Both the position numbers and the translations under genes were made by a program. A DNA stretch of 32,890 bases from Candidatus Krumholzibacteriia bacterium (GTDB taxonomy: Bacteria; Krumholzibacteriota; Krumholzibacteriia; LZORAL124-64-63). Shown piece after piece: positions 6,851 through 14,417 of the stretch (positions are counted from its first letter, which is position 1; each line of letters begins with the position of its first letter). The stretch is taken from NCBI GenBank assembly GCA_024763215.1, contig JANTFX010000027.1, positions 1 through 32,890 of the forward strand, in the 5' to 3' direction. The notes under the pieces are model-generated. The model searched no databases, was not told where the DNA came from, and saw nothing but the letters and a program-made list of their open reading frames with translations.

Positions 6851-8958
6851 GACTCCTGCTCCGGTTCGGGGGCGAAGATGCTGCGCCCGGTCATGTGGCC
6901 CGGTATGGGCAGGCCCAGCAGATCCAGCACGCTGGGCGCGATGTCCCGCAGGTCGGGCCGCACGGCGGTGAATTCCCGGTTGCTGAACAGCACGCCGGGC
7001 ACCTGGCGCGGGTCCATGCAGTGGTCTCCGCTCCAGCTGCGCGTGTTGTCGCTGATGATCCGGTCGGTGACCGCGCCCACGGCCGCATCCCAGTCGGTGC
7101 GGTAGCCGGGCTTGTAGCCCACGATCACGTCGGGCCCGTTCTCGCGGTAGGGGCCGTGGTAGATGTCCTCGGCAGCCCACAGCTCGGTGATGGCCTCGCC
7201 TCCGCCCTCGGGATCGGGCAGGCCCCTCAAATTGGCGATCAACTCCTGTTTGAGGTCGGCGGCCTCTGACGGCGGCACGCAGCCGTCCTTCTCGCGGCCC
7301 TCGATGTTCAGGTAGAACCCGGCCAGCCCGTTGGTGTAGGCGCGGGTACGGCTCCAGTCCACCTCGTTGGCCTCGCAACGCTTGCCGTCCGGGATCGGGG
7401 GCAAGGGGCCCTCGACCGGGTCGTCCTTGAGGAACAGATAACCGTGGCGCCGGAACCAGGCGTTGAGGTTCACCCCGCGCCGGAAGGACTTGAAGCCGTG
7501 GTCCGAGACCACCAGCAGAACGTCGTCAGGCCCCAGCTTGGCCAGCACCCGGCCCACCAGATCGTCGGCGCGCCGGTACAGATCGAAGACGGCATCCTTG
7601 TGCCGCTCGGTATCCTTGCCCGCGTTGGCAGGGTGGTCGGGCTCCAGGTAGCGGAAGAACATGTGCTGGATGCGGTCGGTGGCGTCGAACACCACCGAGA
7701 CCACCCCGTCCGGCTGCCGGTCCAGGGCGTGGAAGAACTGCCGTTCCCGCTCGGCATGGATGGCCCAGGCCTGGTCCAGGAAGGCCTGTTCGTCGATGAC
7801 CCGCTCGTTCAGCGCCCAGGTATCCTCGGCCAGGCCCAACGTGGCGAAGCGGCCGTGCAACCGGGCCAGGGCCAGGCTGTAATGGGGCGGCTGGCTGATG
7901 GGGAACGCCGGGTGCAGGGGGTCGATGTTCAGCGGGGTCACGTAGAAGGAAAAACGCGGGGTCAGCGAGGTTACCCGCAACCGGCAGATGCCGTGGGCCC
8001 GGCGCCGGCCCTCGACGAAGCACACCGGGATCCAGTCGGAGTACTCGTCCTCGCCCAGGGTGAAGCTCCGGCCGTCCAGCATGAACTCGGCCCGGCGGGC
8101 CTGCGGGTCCACCGTCACGGTGACCGGCATGAGCAGGGGCCCTGTGCCGTCTGACCGGTCCGGTCCCGGCAACAGGCCCGTCCAACGGTTCAACCCCACC
8201 GCCGTCAGGGTCCGGCGCTCACCCCCGGTGGTCCGGCCGTGGCCATCCTCCCCCGGTTCGGTGAAATGGGTGAACGTTCCCTGGGTGCCGCGCAGATCGG
8301 GCACGCACATGGCCGACAGCTGCTTGCCGGCGAACCTGTCCGGCGGGAAGGTGATGGGGATGCGCAGGATCGAACTCGGCACGCCCTGCTCGCCACACGT
8401 GGTCCAGAAGGGTTTGCTGCGGCGCAGCAGTTCGAAGGGGTGCCCGCCGCCGGGCAGGGGGATCGGCCCCAGGCGCCGGCCGACCGACGCGGTCTTCAGG
8501 CGGGTCGAGGACAGAACCGGCAGATGGGTGGCCTTGTCCCGGCTCAGAAAATCGAAGATGTTGTGGCCGGAAGGATCGACCCCGGTGGCGAAGGTGGACC
8601 AGCCCACCGGCGACATGGCCGGCCAGGTCGTGCCCAAAGGGCAGAATCCCCCCTCGTCGCGCATCCGCGCCAGATGGGGCAGATCGCCCGTGGCCATCCA
8701 CTTGCGCGCCAGGACCGGATCCAGTCCGTCCAGCCCCAGGGTCACCACCCGTATGGCCCTGGCCTTGCCCCCGCGACGTGCGGTGCGGGCCAGGCGCACC
8801 GCCACCCTCACCGGCCAGGCCAGCAGGGCGACGAAGGCCAACGCCATCCCCGCCAGGGCGAACAGGAACGAGCCCCCCAGGGCGAAACCCGCCCCCGGAC
8901 CGATGTAGGCCGGGTTGCCGATCAGACCACAAAAAGCAGGCAGGGCGGGCAGGGGCAT
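6847..8958 (-). CDS. Membrane-anchored type I phosphodiesterase / alkaline-phosphatase-superfamily enzyme (703 aa)
   Basis: This is the first gene of the five-gene minus-strand operon. The N-terminus carries NPAYIGPGAGFALGGSFLFA and one long hydrophobic segment (about 24-55), then a basic stretch (RVAVRLARTARRGGKAR). The catalytic domain therefore begins near residue 68. Motifs are VVTLGLDGLDP (D77), WPAMSPVGW (putative nucleophile S116), TGVDPSGHNIFDF (H132), FDATDRIQHMFFRY, VLLVVSDHGFKSF and WSGDHCMDP. The ATG at 8958 has AGGAAAG upstream. The basic stretch after the TM would by the positive-inside rule put the catalytic domain in the cytoplasm, unlike its two exported paralogues. Alternatively the first hydrophobic segment works as an export anchor; the topology is unsettled. 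Confidence 0.87.
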   Translation of the reverse strand: MPLPALPAFCGLIGNPAYIGPGAGFALGGSFLFALAGMALAFVALLAWPVRVAVRLARTARRGGKARAIRVVTLGLDGLDPVLARKWMATGDLPHLARMRDEGGFCPLGTTWPAMSPVGWSTFATGVDPSGHNIFDFLSRDKATHLPVLSSTRLKTASVGRRLGPIPLPGGGHPFELLRRSKPFWTTCGEQGVPSSILRIPITFPPDRFAGKQLSAMCVPDLRGTQGTFTHFTEPGEDGHGRTTGGERRTLTAVGLNRWTGLLPGPDRSDGTGPLLMPVTVTVDPQARRAEFMLDGRSFTLGEDEYSDWIPVCFVEGRRRAHGICRLRVTSLTPRFSFYVTPLNIDPLHPAFPISQPPHYSLALARLHGRFATLGLAEDTWALNERVIDEQAFLDQAWAIHAERERQFFHALDRQPDGVVSVVFDATDRIQHMFFRYLEPDHPANAGKDTERHKDAVFDLYRRADDLVGRVLAKLGPDDVLLVVSDHGFKSFRRGVNLNAWFRRHGYLFLKDDPVEGPLPPIPDGKRCEANEVDWSRTRAYTNGLAGFYLNIEGREKDGCVPPSEAADLKQELIANLRGLPDPEGGGEAITELWAAEDIYHGPYRENGPDVIVGYKPGYRTDWDAAVGAVTDRIISDNTRSWSGDHCMDPRQVPGVLFSNREFTAVRPDLRDIAPSVLDLLGLPIPGHMTGRSIFAPEPEQES

Positions 8959-9104
8959 GGGTCACTTTCCTGCAGGGGAAACACCGTCATCAGGGGTTCA
9001 AACTAACCCAAGGCGCATGGCCAGGCAACCCGCCGCGGCTGCCGGCCGGGCATTCTGCGGCCCCGGAACTCCCATCAAATCACTGGATTGCGCAGGGGGC
9101 GACC

Positions 9105-9548
9105 TCAGCCGGCGGGCACTTCCTCACCGGTGGCATCTTCAGCGGTTGCTTCGGTGCCGCCGGCCAGCGAGGCGGCGAACGCCAGATCATCGATCTTGAT
9201 GTGGTTCATCAGCCAGTAGTTGAGGAAGTCGTGGACCGTGCGGGAAAGGCGCTTGCCCTGGGAGAACTCGAACTGGTAGCGCTCCACCTTCTGCAAAAGC
9301 TGGCGGTGCTGGGCCTTGTGCAGCTTCAGCCCCTCGTATCCTGCCGCGGACATGACCTCTTCCTCGAAGGTGAAGTGCTCCTGGGTATAGCCCACCAGCT
9401 CGCGCAGGATCTCGCCCATCACCTGGCGCCCCTTCCCCTTGTCCAGGGCGGTTTCGAACTTGTTGACGATTTCCACCAGGTGCTGATGCTGGGCGTCGAC
9501 TTTTTCATTTCCGGTTTCGTATTCACTGGACCATTGAATCTGAGCCAT
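9105..9548 (-). CDS. Bacteriohemerythrin
   Basis: This 147-residue single-domain hemerythrin binds O2 at a non-heme diiron centre in a four-helix bundle. All expected ligands are visible: H21 (AQH), H58 and E62 (EHFTFEE), H77 and H81 (HKAQH), H116 and D120 or D121 (NHIKIDD). The tail after about 125 is low-complexity acidic sequence (GGTEATAEDATGEEVPAG). The ATG at 9548 has GGAGG about 9 bases upstream. It has no signal peptide, so it is cytoplasmic. It lies 146 bases upstream of the phosphodiesterase operon on the same strand and diverges from the PDZ gene. A role in O2 sensing, storage or delivery is family knowledge; the specific role here is unknown. Confidence 0.93.
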   Translation of the reverse strand: MAQIQWSSEYETGNEKVDAQHQHLVEIVNKFETALDKGKGRQVMGEILRELVGYTQEHFTFEEEVMSAAGYEGLKLHKAQHRQLLQKVERYQFEFSQGKRLSRTVHDFLNYWLMNHIKIDDLAFAASLAGGTEATAEDATGEEVPAG

Positions 9549-9621
9549 GAGCTTCGGCCTCCGTTCCGTTGATGCCTCTGCCGGAATTATCGACGGCCCG
9601 GGCGTTTTTTTTACCGAAAAG

Positions 9622-9646
9622 GGAACCGATCACCGGTGCGCCTGTT
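9622..9646 (+). promoter_or_regulatory. Possible ECF-sigma promoter for the PDZ gene
   Basis: GGAAC (9622-9626), then 17 bases, then GTT (9644-9646). This resembles the GGAAC-N16/17-GTT pattern of extracytoplasmic-function sigma factors. It is about 75 bases before the start of an exported PDZ protein, a typical envelope-stress target. The match is short and could be chance. Confidence 0.2.
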
Positions 9647-9718
9647 GGAAAATCTGCAACCGTATCCCCCTGAACGGTTATCCCTGCATCCGCCGGGATC
9701 CACGCGAAAGGACGAACC

Positions 9719-10675
9719 ATGAACGCGTCTTCCTATGGTCGGCGCCTGCTCGGCGCGGCGCTGGTGCTGGTCATGCTGACGGCGGTGGCCGTCGCGGCCC
9801 AGGCCGAATCATCCTCAGGCTACCTGGGGGTCATGCTCCAGGACATCGGCCCCAGCATGGCCAAGGCCCTGCAGCTGGACAAACACAAAGGCGTGCTGGT
9901 GACCGAGGTCGTCGACGGCAGCCCGGCTTCCGCGGCCGGCCTGCAGGACGGGGATGTCATCCTCGAGTTCGACGGCCAGGCCATTGCCGACGCCGAGGAC
10001 CTGACCGACGCCGTCGGGAACACCGAGCCCGGAGACAAGGTCAAGCTCCTGGTCCTGCGCGACGGCAAGCGGGAGAAGGTCAAGGTCGAGGTCGGTGCCA
10101 GGCCCGGCAACGAGGATGTCGAGGTGGAATTCGATCATCCCCGGTCTTTCCGCTGGCATGAGCATAATTTCCCCGCTGTGGACATGGAGAAGATCGTGGG
10201 CCTGGCCGCCGGGGACCACGGCTACCTCGGCGTGAAACTGAGCGATCTGACCGATCAGCTCGGGGACTACTTCGGCGTCGAGGACGGCGCCGGCGCCCTG
10301 ATCACCGAGGTGAATGAAGACAGCCCCGCCGCCAAGGCCCACCTGCAGGCCGGCGATGTGATCACCAAGGTGGATGACGAGGATATCTCATCGACTACGG
10401 ACCTGCTGGAGGCCATGGCCGGGACCGATCCCGGCGACGAGGTCTCCCTGACCGTGGTGCGCAAGGGCAAGCAGAAGACCTACAAGGTTACCCTCGCGGA
10501 AATGCCCGCCGGCGACCGGAACGCCTTCTTCGGGCATGCCATGAAGGGTGCGCCCCAGGTCCGGATCCTGCGCCAGGAGTTCGACGACCAGGAGATGGAT
10601 CAACTGCACGAGGAGCTGGACAAGCTGCGCGGCGAGCTGGACAAGTTGCGCCAGGAAGTCGATAAGCTGAAATAG
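9719..10675 (+). CDS. Exported protein with two PDZ domains and a coiled-coil tail
   Basis: This 318-residue protein has a signal peptide (residues 1-29, cleavage near AAQA|ES). PDZ1 spans about 32-125 (GYLGVMLQDI, SPASAAGLQDGDVILEFDG). PDZ2 spans about 165-262 (GYLGVKLSDL, SPAAKAHLQAGDVITKVDD). Both carry the GYLGV carboxylate-binding loop typical of the HtrA/DegP PDZ family. The last 30 residues are a strong heptad coiled coil (DQLHEELDKLRGELDKLRQE). There is no trypsin-like protease domain, so this is not a DegP protease. It is more likely a periplasmic peptide-binding scaffold or a partner of a separate enzyme. The ATG at 9719 has GAAAGGA 8 bases upstream. It is a single gene, convergent with addA. 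Confidence 0.88.
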   Translation: MNASSYGRRLLGAALVLVMLTAVAVAAQAESSSGYLGVMLQDIGPSMAKALQLDKHKGVLVTEVVDGSPASAAGLQDGDVILEFDGQAIADAEDLTDAVGNTEPGDKVKLLVLRDGKREKVKVEVGARPGNEDVEVEFDHPRSFRWHEHNFPAVDMEKIVGLAAGDHGYLGVKLSDLTDQLGDYFGVEDGAGALITEVNEDSPAAKAHLQAGDVITKVDDEDISSTTDLLEAMAGTDPGDEVSLTVVRKGKQKTYKVTLAEMPAGDRNAFFGHAMKGAPQVRILRQEFDDQEMDQLHEELDKLRGELDKLRQEVDKLK

Positions 10676-10687
10676 TCCCAGCCAACC

Positions 10688-10751
10688 GCGGCCTCACGCA
10701 GGGAGGCTGTGAGCCGCAGGACCGGGGTCGCCAGGGACGGCGGCCCCGGTC
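10688..10751. terminator. Tandem hairpins between the convergent PDZ and addA genes
   Basis: Hairpin 1 pairs GCGG and CTCAC (10688-10697, one bulge) with GTGAGCCGC (10709-10717). Hairpin 2 pairs GACCGGGG (10720-10727) with CCCCGGTC (10744-10751). It continues inward through a T-G wobble into CGCC/GGCG with loop AGGGAC (10733-10738). There is no long T run. The position between two gene ends supports a bidirectional termination role. Confidence 0.5.
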
Positions 10752-10760
10752 TGGTTCTGG

Positions 10761-13700
10761 TCAGTCCAATCTTGCCAGCATCTGGCCGGCGGCCAGATCC
10801 GGAGCGGTCAGCAGCAACCAGGTCCTGATCTTGCGGTCCGGGTAGAGCATGGCGATCGCTTCCCGGTACAGGTCCAGCTGGGGCCGGTAGTGCTCCAGGA
10901 GCGCCCGCCTCAGGGCCGGATCCTGCGCACCCCGGTTGGTCTTGTAGTCGATGATGTCCACCCTGCCGGGCCTGAGCACCAGGCGGTCGATCACGCCGGT
11001 GATCCGCTCCGGTGGATCGTCGCCCCCGGGTCGTGCGGCGATCACCGGCACCTCGCTCCAGCCCCGACCCCCCTCCTTCTCCGGCTGGAAGATCCAGGCC
11101 AGCTCGGGAGCGTTGAATACCCGCTCCGCCTCCTGCCAGGCCGGCCCCTGCCCCGCGGGCATCCGACCGTTCCTGGCCGCGGCTTCCAGCAGGGAATGGA
11201 CCCGCAAACCCCTGCGGATACCCTCGGATCCCCGGCCGCGGGCCGTGGCGGAGGGCGCCCCCCCGGCGGCGGCGATTTCCGGGGCCTCCACCTGCGAGGG
11301 CGTCAGGATGCGGACCCGTTCCTTAATGACCGGCGGCCGCCAGGACTTCAGCCCCGGCAGGGAACCCAGGTCCCGGTCCGGGACCGGTTCGGTTCCCGGA
11401 GCCGTGCCCGCATCCTCCTGGTGGCCGTCCTCCAGTTCCGGCGGCAGACCCACCAGGATCGACGTGCCGGTGATGGTTTCGGCGGCGGCCAGGATCCGTC
11501 GCAGAGGGCTGTCGTGCGCCGGGTTGCCGTTGCTCTTGTCCCCTCCGAGGATGTACAGCCGGTCACGGGCCCGGGTCATGGCCACGTACTGCAGGTTGGC
11601 TTCCTCGCGGCGGCTGCGCCCGACGGCGGCCCGGGCCCCGGGCGCCACCGCGTCCGGCACACCTCCGGTTGCGGCCACGGGCCCCTGGCGATCCTGCTTG
11701 CCGGGAACGTACAGCAGGGCCGAGCAGGAATCGTCCGGGTCCAGTATGACCTGGGCGTCCTCCTTGCTCGCTGACGCATCAGCGTCCACAAGCAGGACCA
11801 CCGGTGCTTCCAGGCCCTTGGCCCCGTGGATGGTCATGAAGCGCACCCTGCCGCCCTCGGACGTCTCCGGCACGAGGCCCTCTTCCTGCCCTCCGCGCCG
11901 GGCGGCCTTTTCCAGCAGCTGCACCAACCGGCGCACCGTAGGCAACAGGGCCAGATCCCGGCCGAGGGTCAGGTCGTGGATCCGCTCCAGATTGTACACC
12001 GCCTGGTCGCCCAGGGCCGCGCGGTAACGCTCGAGCATCCCGCCCTCCCGGAAGATCCTGCGGATCAGGTCGTGGCCGTGGTCGTAACCGGACCGCCTGC
12101 GCCAATGCCCCAGCAGTTCGGCGGCCCGGCCGGTGACCGGATCCTTCAGGTCGCCCCGGATCGCCTCCCAGAGTTCGCCGGGAGCCTTGTACCCCTCGCC
12201 GTCGGGCCGCTCCCGGAGGATGCCCCTGCGGGCCAGCACGTCCTGCAGCTCCTGCTGCGACAGGCGGAACAGAGGGCTGCGCAGTACCGTGGCCAGGGCC
12301 ACGTCGTCCGCGGGCCAGATCAACCAGCGCAGCAGCGCCATCAGATCCTGCACCTCGCGGCTGGCGGCCAGGGCTCCCCGGCCGGACGGATTGAGGGGGA
12401 TGCGGGCCCGCCGGAAGGCATCCTCGTAGATCCCCACGCGGGTCCGCGCCCGGAACAGGACCAGAACGTCGCCCCAGCGCAGGGGCCGCGGCGCGGGCTC
12501 GGGCCCCGGCTCCCAGGTCACCGCTTCGGTCGCGATGAGCCGGCGCACCAGCCGGGCCGCCGCTTCGGCCGCCAGCAGGTCGCCTCCATCACGGTCTCCG
12601 CCCGGATCCGCGAAGGGGGGCATGACGCACAGCAGGCCCGGCCCCTCATCCCGCTTGCACAGCTGGGCCAGGTCCGCCGGATCGTCCACTGCCAGATCCT
12701 CCGCCAGAGGCGGCTGGGCGAACAGCTCCCCCACCCCCTGCACGACCGCGGGCAGGCTGCGGAAGTTGGTCGGCAGGGTCAGCACCCGGACACCTCCCGG
12801 CCCCTTCCCGCCGGCAGCCTGTTCCAGGGCCGCGAAGCGCCGGAGAATCTCCCGGAAGATCCCGGGTTCAGCCCCCCGGAAACCGTAGATCGATTGCTTG
12901 ATGTCCCCGACGAAAAAGACCGTCGGCAGGGCGGTCTGCCCCGACCCACCGCCCAGAAAATCATCGCTGAAGGGCTCCAGGATCTCGTACTGGTTGGCGT
13001 TGGTGTCCTGGACCTCGTCCACCATGATGTGGGTGATGGAGTCATCCAGCCGGAACAGCAGGGACGTGGCCCGGGCGTGGTCCCCCATGAGGCGGCGGGC
13101 GATCCCTTCCAGATCCTGGAAATCCACCACCCGGTCCCGCTGCTTCAAGCCCCGGTAGATATCCAGGGTCCGCAGCCCCAGCTCCAGGAAGGCGGCGTTT
13201 TTCAGGTACAGGGTCCGCAAATCGACGGTGCGGGCCAGGGCCAGGATCGGAGCTGCGGCCGCAATGACCAGCTCGTTGAACTGCTCGTTGAGCTCGGGAC
13301 GGTTCCTGGCCTGGGAAAACTTGCGCACGGTGCCCGACTTGGTCAGCAGCACCTGTTTGGCCTGCGCCACGGCCGGGAGCGCGCCCTGCTCGGCGGCCGC
13401 GACGGCTGCAGGCCTGGCGGCAGCCTGGAGAATCCCGGCGGCCCGGCGGCAGACGGCGGCGGCCTCCCGGGCGTCCTGCCTGGGCTTGGCCTGCGCCCGG
13501 TCGGTCAGATCATCGGCCTCGGCCCCGAGCGCCTGCAGGACGTCATCCATTCCCGGCCCCGCGAATTCCTCCAGGGCCGACGCCAGGGAATCCAGCATGC
13601 CGGTAAGATCGGGCTCGTCCTGGGCCGGCAGATCCGGAAAGAGGGTCTGCTTGAGCTCGGCACGCAGACCCGGCGCCAGGGCGCCGAGGCCCGCGGAGGT

Positions 13701-14417
13701 CCCGGTTCCGGCCGCGGCCGCGACCCTGGCCGCCCAGCGCTCCAGGCGCATGCGGCTGTTGAAGACCCGGCGCAGGGACAGACGGATGGCCGCCGGATCC
13801 TTCCCCAGACGGCGGGCCACCGCGGCCTGGCCGTCGTCCCCGGCCAGGATCTTTTCCATCTCGTCCAGGGCCTCGTCCTCCAGCTCCGACGCGTCCTCGA
13901 TCACCCCGTAGCCGGGATCCAGGCCCGCCTCCACGGCGAACCGGCCCAGGATCATCTGGCAGAAATGGTGGATGGTGCCGATCTTCAACCCCTGGGGGTA
14001 CTCCAGGATCTTCCGATAAAGGCCGGCGGCCAGTTCCTTCTCCTGCGGCACCGGAGCACGCCCGAAAAGGGTCCGCAGATAATCGGTGCGCCCGCGGTCG
14101 TCCATGACCGCCAGCGCCACCGCCTGCCTCAACAGGCGCTCCTTGATCTCCACGGCGGCCTTGCGGGTGAAGGTGACCGCCAGGATGGACCGGGGCGCAA
14201 CCGGCACCGGAGCCGGGCCGTCCAGGCCCGTGGCACCGCCTGCAGCGGGCCGTTCGATGCACAGCCGCAGGAACCGGTTGATCAGGGCGTGGGTCTTGCC
14301 CGATCCCGCCCCCGCCTTCAAGGCGACCGAGAGGCCGGGCCGCGCGGCCTCGTGCTGGATGGCCGTGGCCCGGGCCACCGCCTCGCTCACGCCCCGGTTG
14401 CCGCCGGCGGTACCCAT
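10761..14417 (-). CDS. addA: AddA-like UvrD/RecB helicase-nuclease subunit
   Basis: This 1218-residue ATP-dependent 3'-5' helicase with a C-terminal RecB-type nuclease processes double-strand breaks for RecA recombination. SF1 motifs appear in order: Walker A KAGAGSGKT (near residue 36), TFTRKAAVEIKERL (Ia), MVDEVQDTN (Walker B, II), GDIKQSIYGFRGAEP (III), LPTNFRSL (IV), MTIHGAKGLEAPVV (V) and VAMTRARDRLYIL (VI). The C-terminal domain has GVIDRLVL and VDIIDYKTN, the PD-(D/E)XK nuclease core. The ATG at 14417 is chosen because it overlaps the addB-like stop as TGATG and begins just before Walker A; the longer open frame to 15086 lies inside addB. The length fits AddA. It works with the upstream gene as a heterodimer. 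Confidence 0.93.
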   Translation of the reverse strand: MGTAGGNRGVSEAVARATAIQHEAARPGLSVALKAGAGSGKTHALINRFLRLCIERPAAGGATGLDGPAPVPVAPRSILAVTFTRKAAVEIKERLLRQAVALAVMDDRGRTDYLRTLFGRAPVPQEKELAAGLYRKILEYPQGLKIGTIHHFCQMILGRFAVEAGLDPGYGVIEDASELEDEALDEMEKILAGDDGQAAVARRLGKDPAAIRLSLRRVFNSRMRLERWAARVAAAAGTGTSAGLGALAPGLRAELKQTLFPDLPAQDEPDLTGMLDSLASALEEFAGPGMDDVLQALGAEADDLTDRAQAKPRQDAREAAAVCRRAAGILQAAARPAAVAAAEQGALPAVAQAKQVLLTKSGTVRKFSQARNRPELNEQFNELVIAAAAPILALARTVDLRTLYLKNAAFLELGLRTLDIYRGLKQRDRVVDFQDLEGIARRLMGDHARATSLLFRLDDSITHIMVDEVQDTNANQYEILEPFSDDFLGGGSGQTALPTVFFVGDIKQSIYGFRGAEPGIFREILRRFAALEQAAGGKGPGGVRVLTLPTNFRSLPAVVQGVGELFAQPPLAEDLAVDDPADLAQLCKRDEGPGLLCVMPPFADPGGDRDGGDLLAAEAAARLVRRLIATEAVTWEPGPEPAPRPLRWGDVLVLFRARTRVGIYEDAFRRARIPLNPSGRGALAASREVQDLMALLRWLIWPADDVALATVLRSPLFRLSQQELQDVLARRGILRERPDGEGYKAPGELWEAIRGDLKDPVTGRAAELLGHWRRRSGYDHGHDLIRRIFREGGMLERYRAALGDQAVYNLERIHDLTLGRDLALLPTVRRLVQLLEKAARRGGQEEGLVPETSEGGRVRFMTIHGAKGLEAPVVLLVDADASASKEDAQVILDPDDSCSALLYVPGKQDRQGPVAATGGVPDAVAPGARAAVGRSRREEANLQYVAMTRARDRLYILGGDKSNGNPAHDSPLRRILAAAETITGTSILVGLPPELEDGHQEDAGTAPGTEPVPDRDLGSLPGLKSWRPPVIKERVRILTPSQVEAPEIAAAGGAPSATARGRGSEGIRRGLRVHSLLEAAARNGRMPAGQGPAWQEAERVFNAPELAWIFQPEKEGGRGWSEVPVIAARPGGDDPPERITGVIDRLVLRPGRVDIIDYKTNRGAQDPALRRALLEHYRPQLDLYREAIAMLYPDRKIRTWLLLTAPDLAAGQMLARLD

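Noticed and set aside
8994-9009. GGGTT-N6-AACCC inverted repeat upstream of the phosphodiesterase operon, similar to the repeat before hemC
   Set aside because: Two short 5-bp repeats with different spacers can easily arise by chance; a shared regulator cannot be claimed.
9523-9720. Minus-strand ORF between hemerythrin and the PDZ gene
   Set aside because: It overlaps the hemerythrin start, lacks a ribosome site and has no family resemblance.
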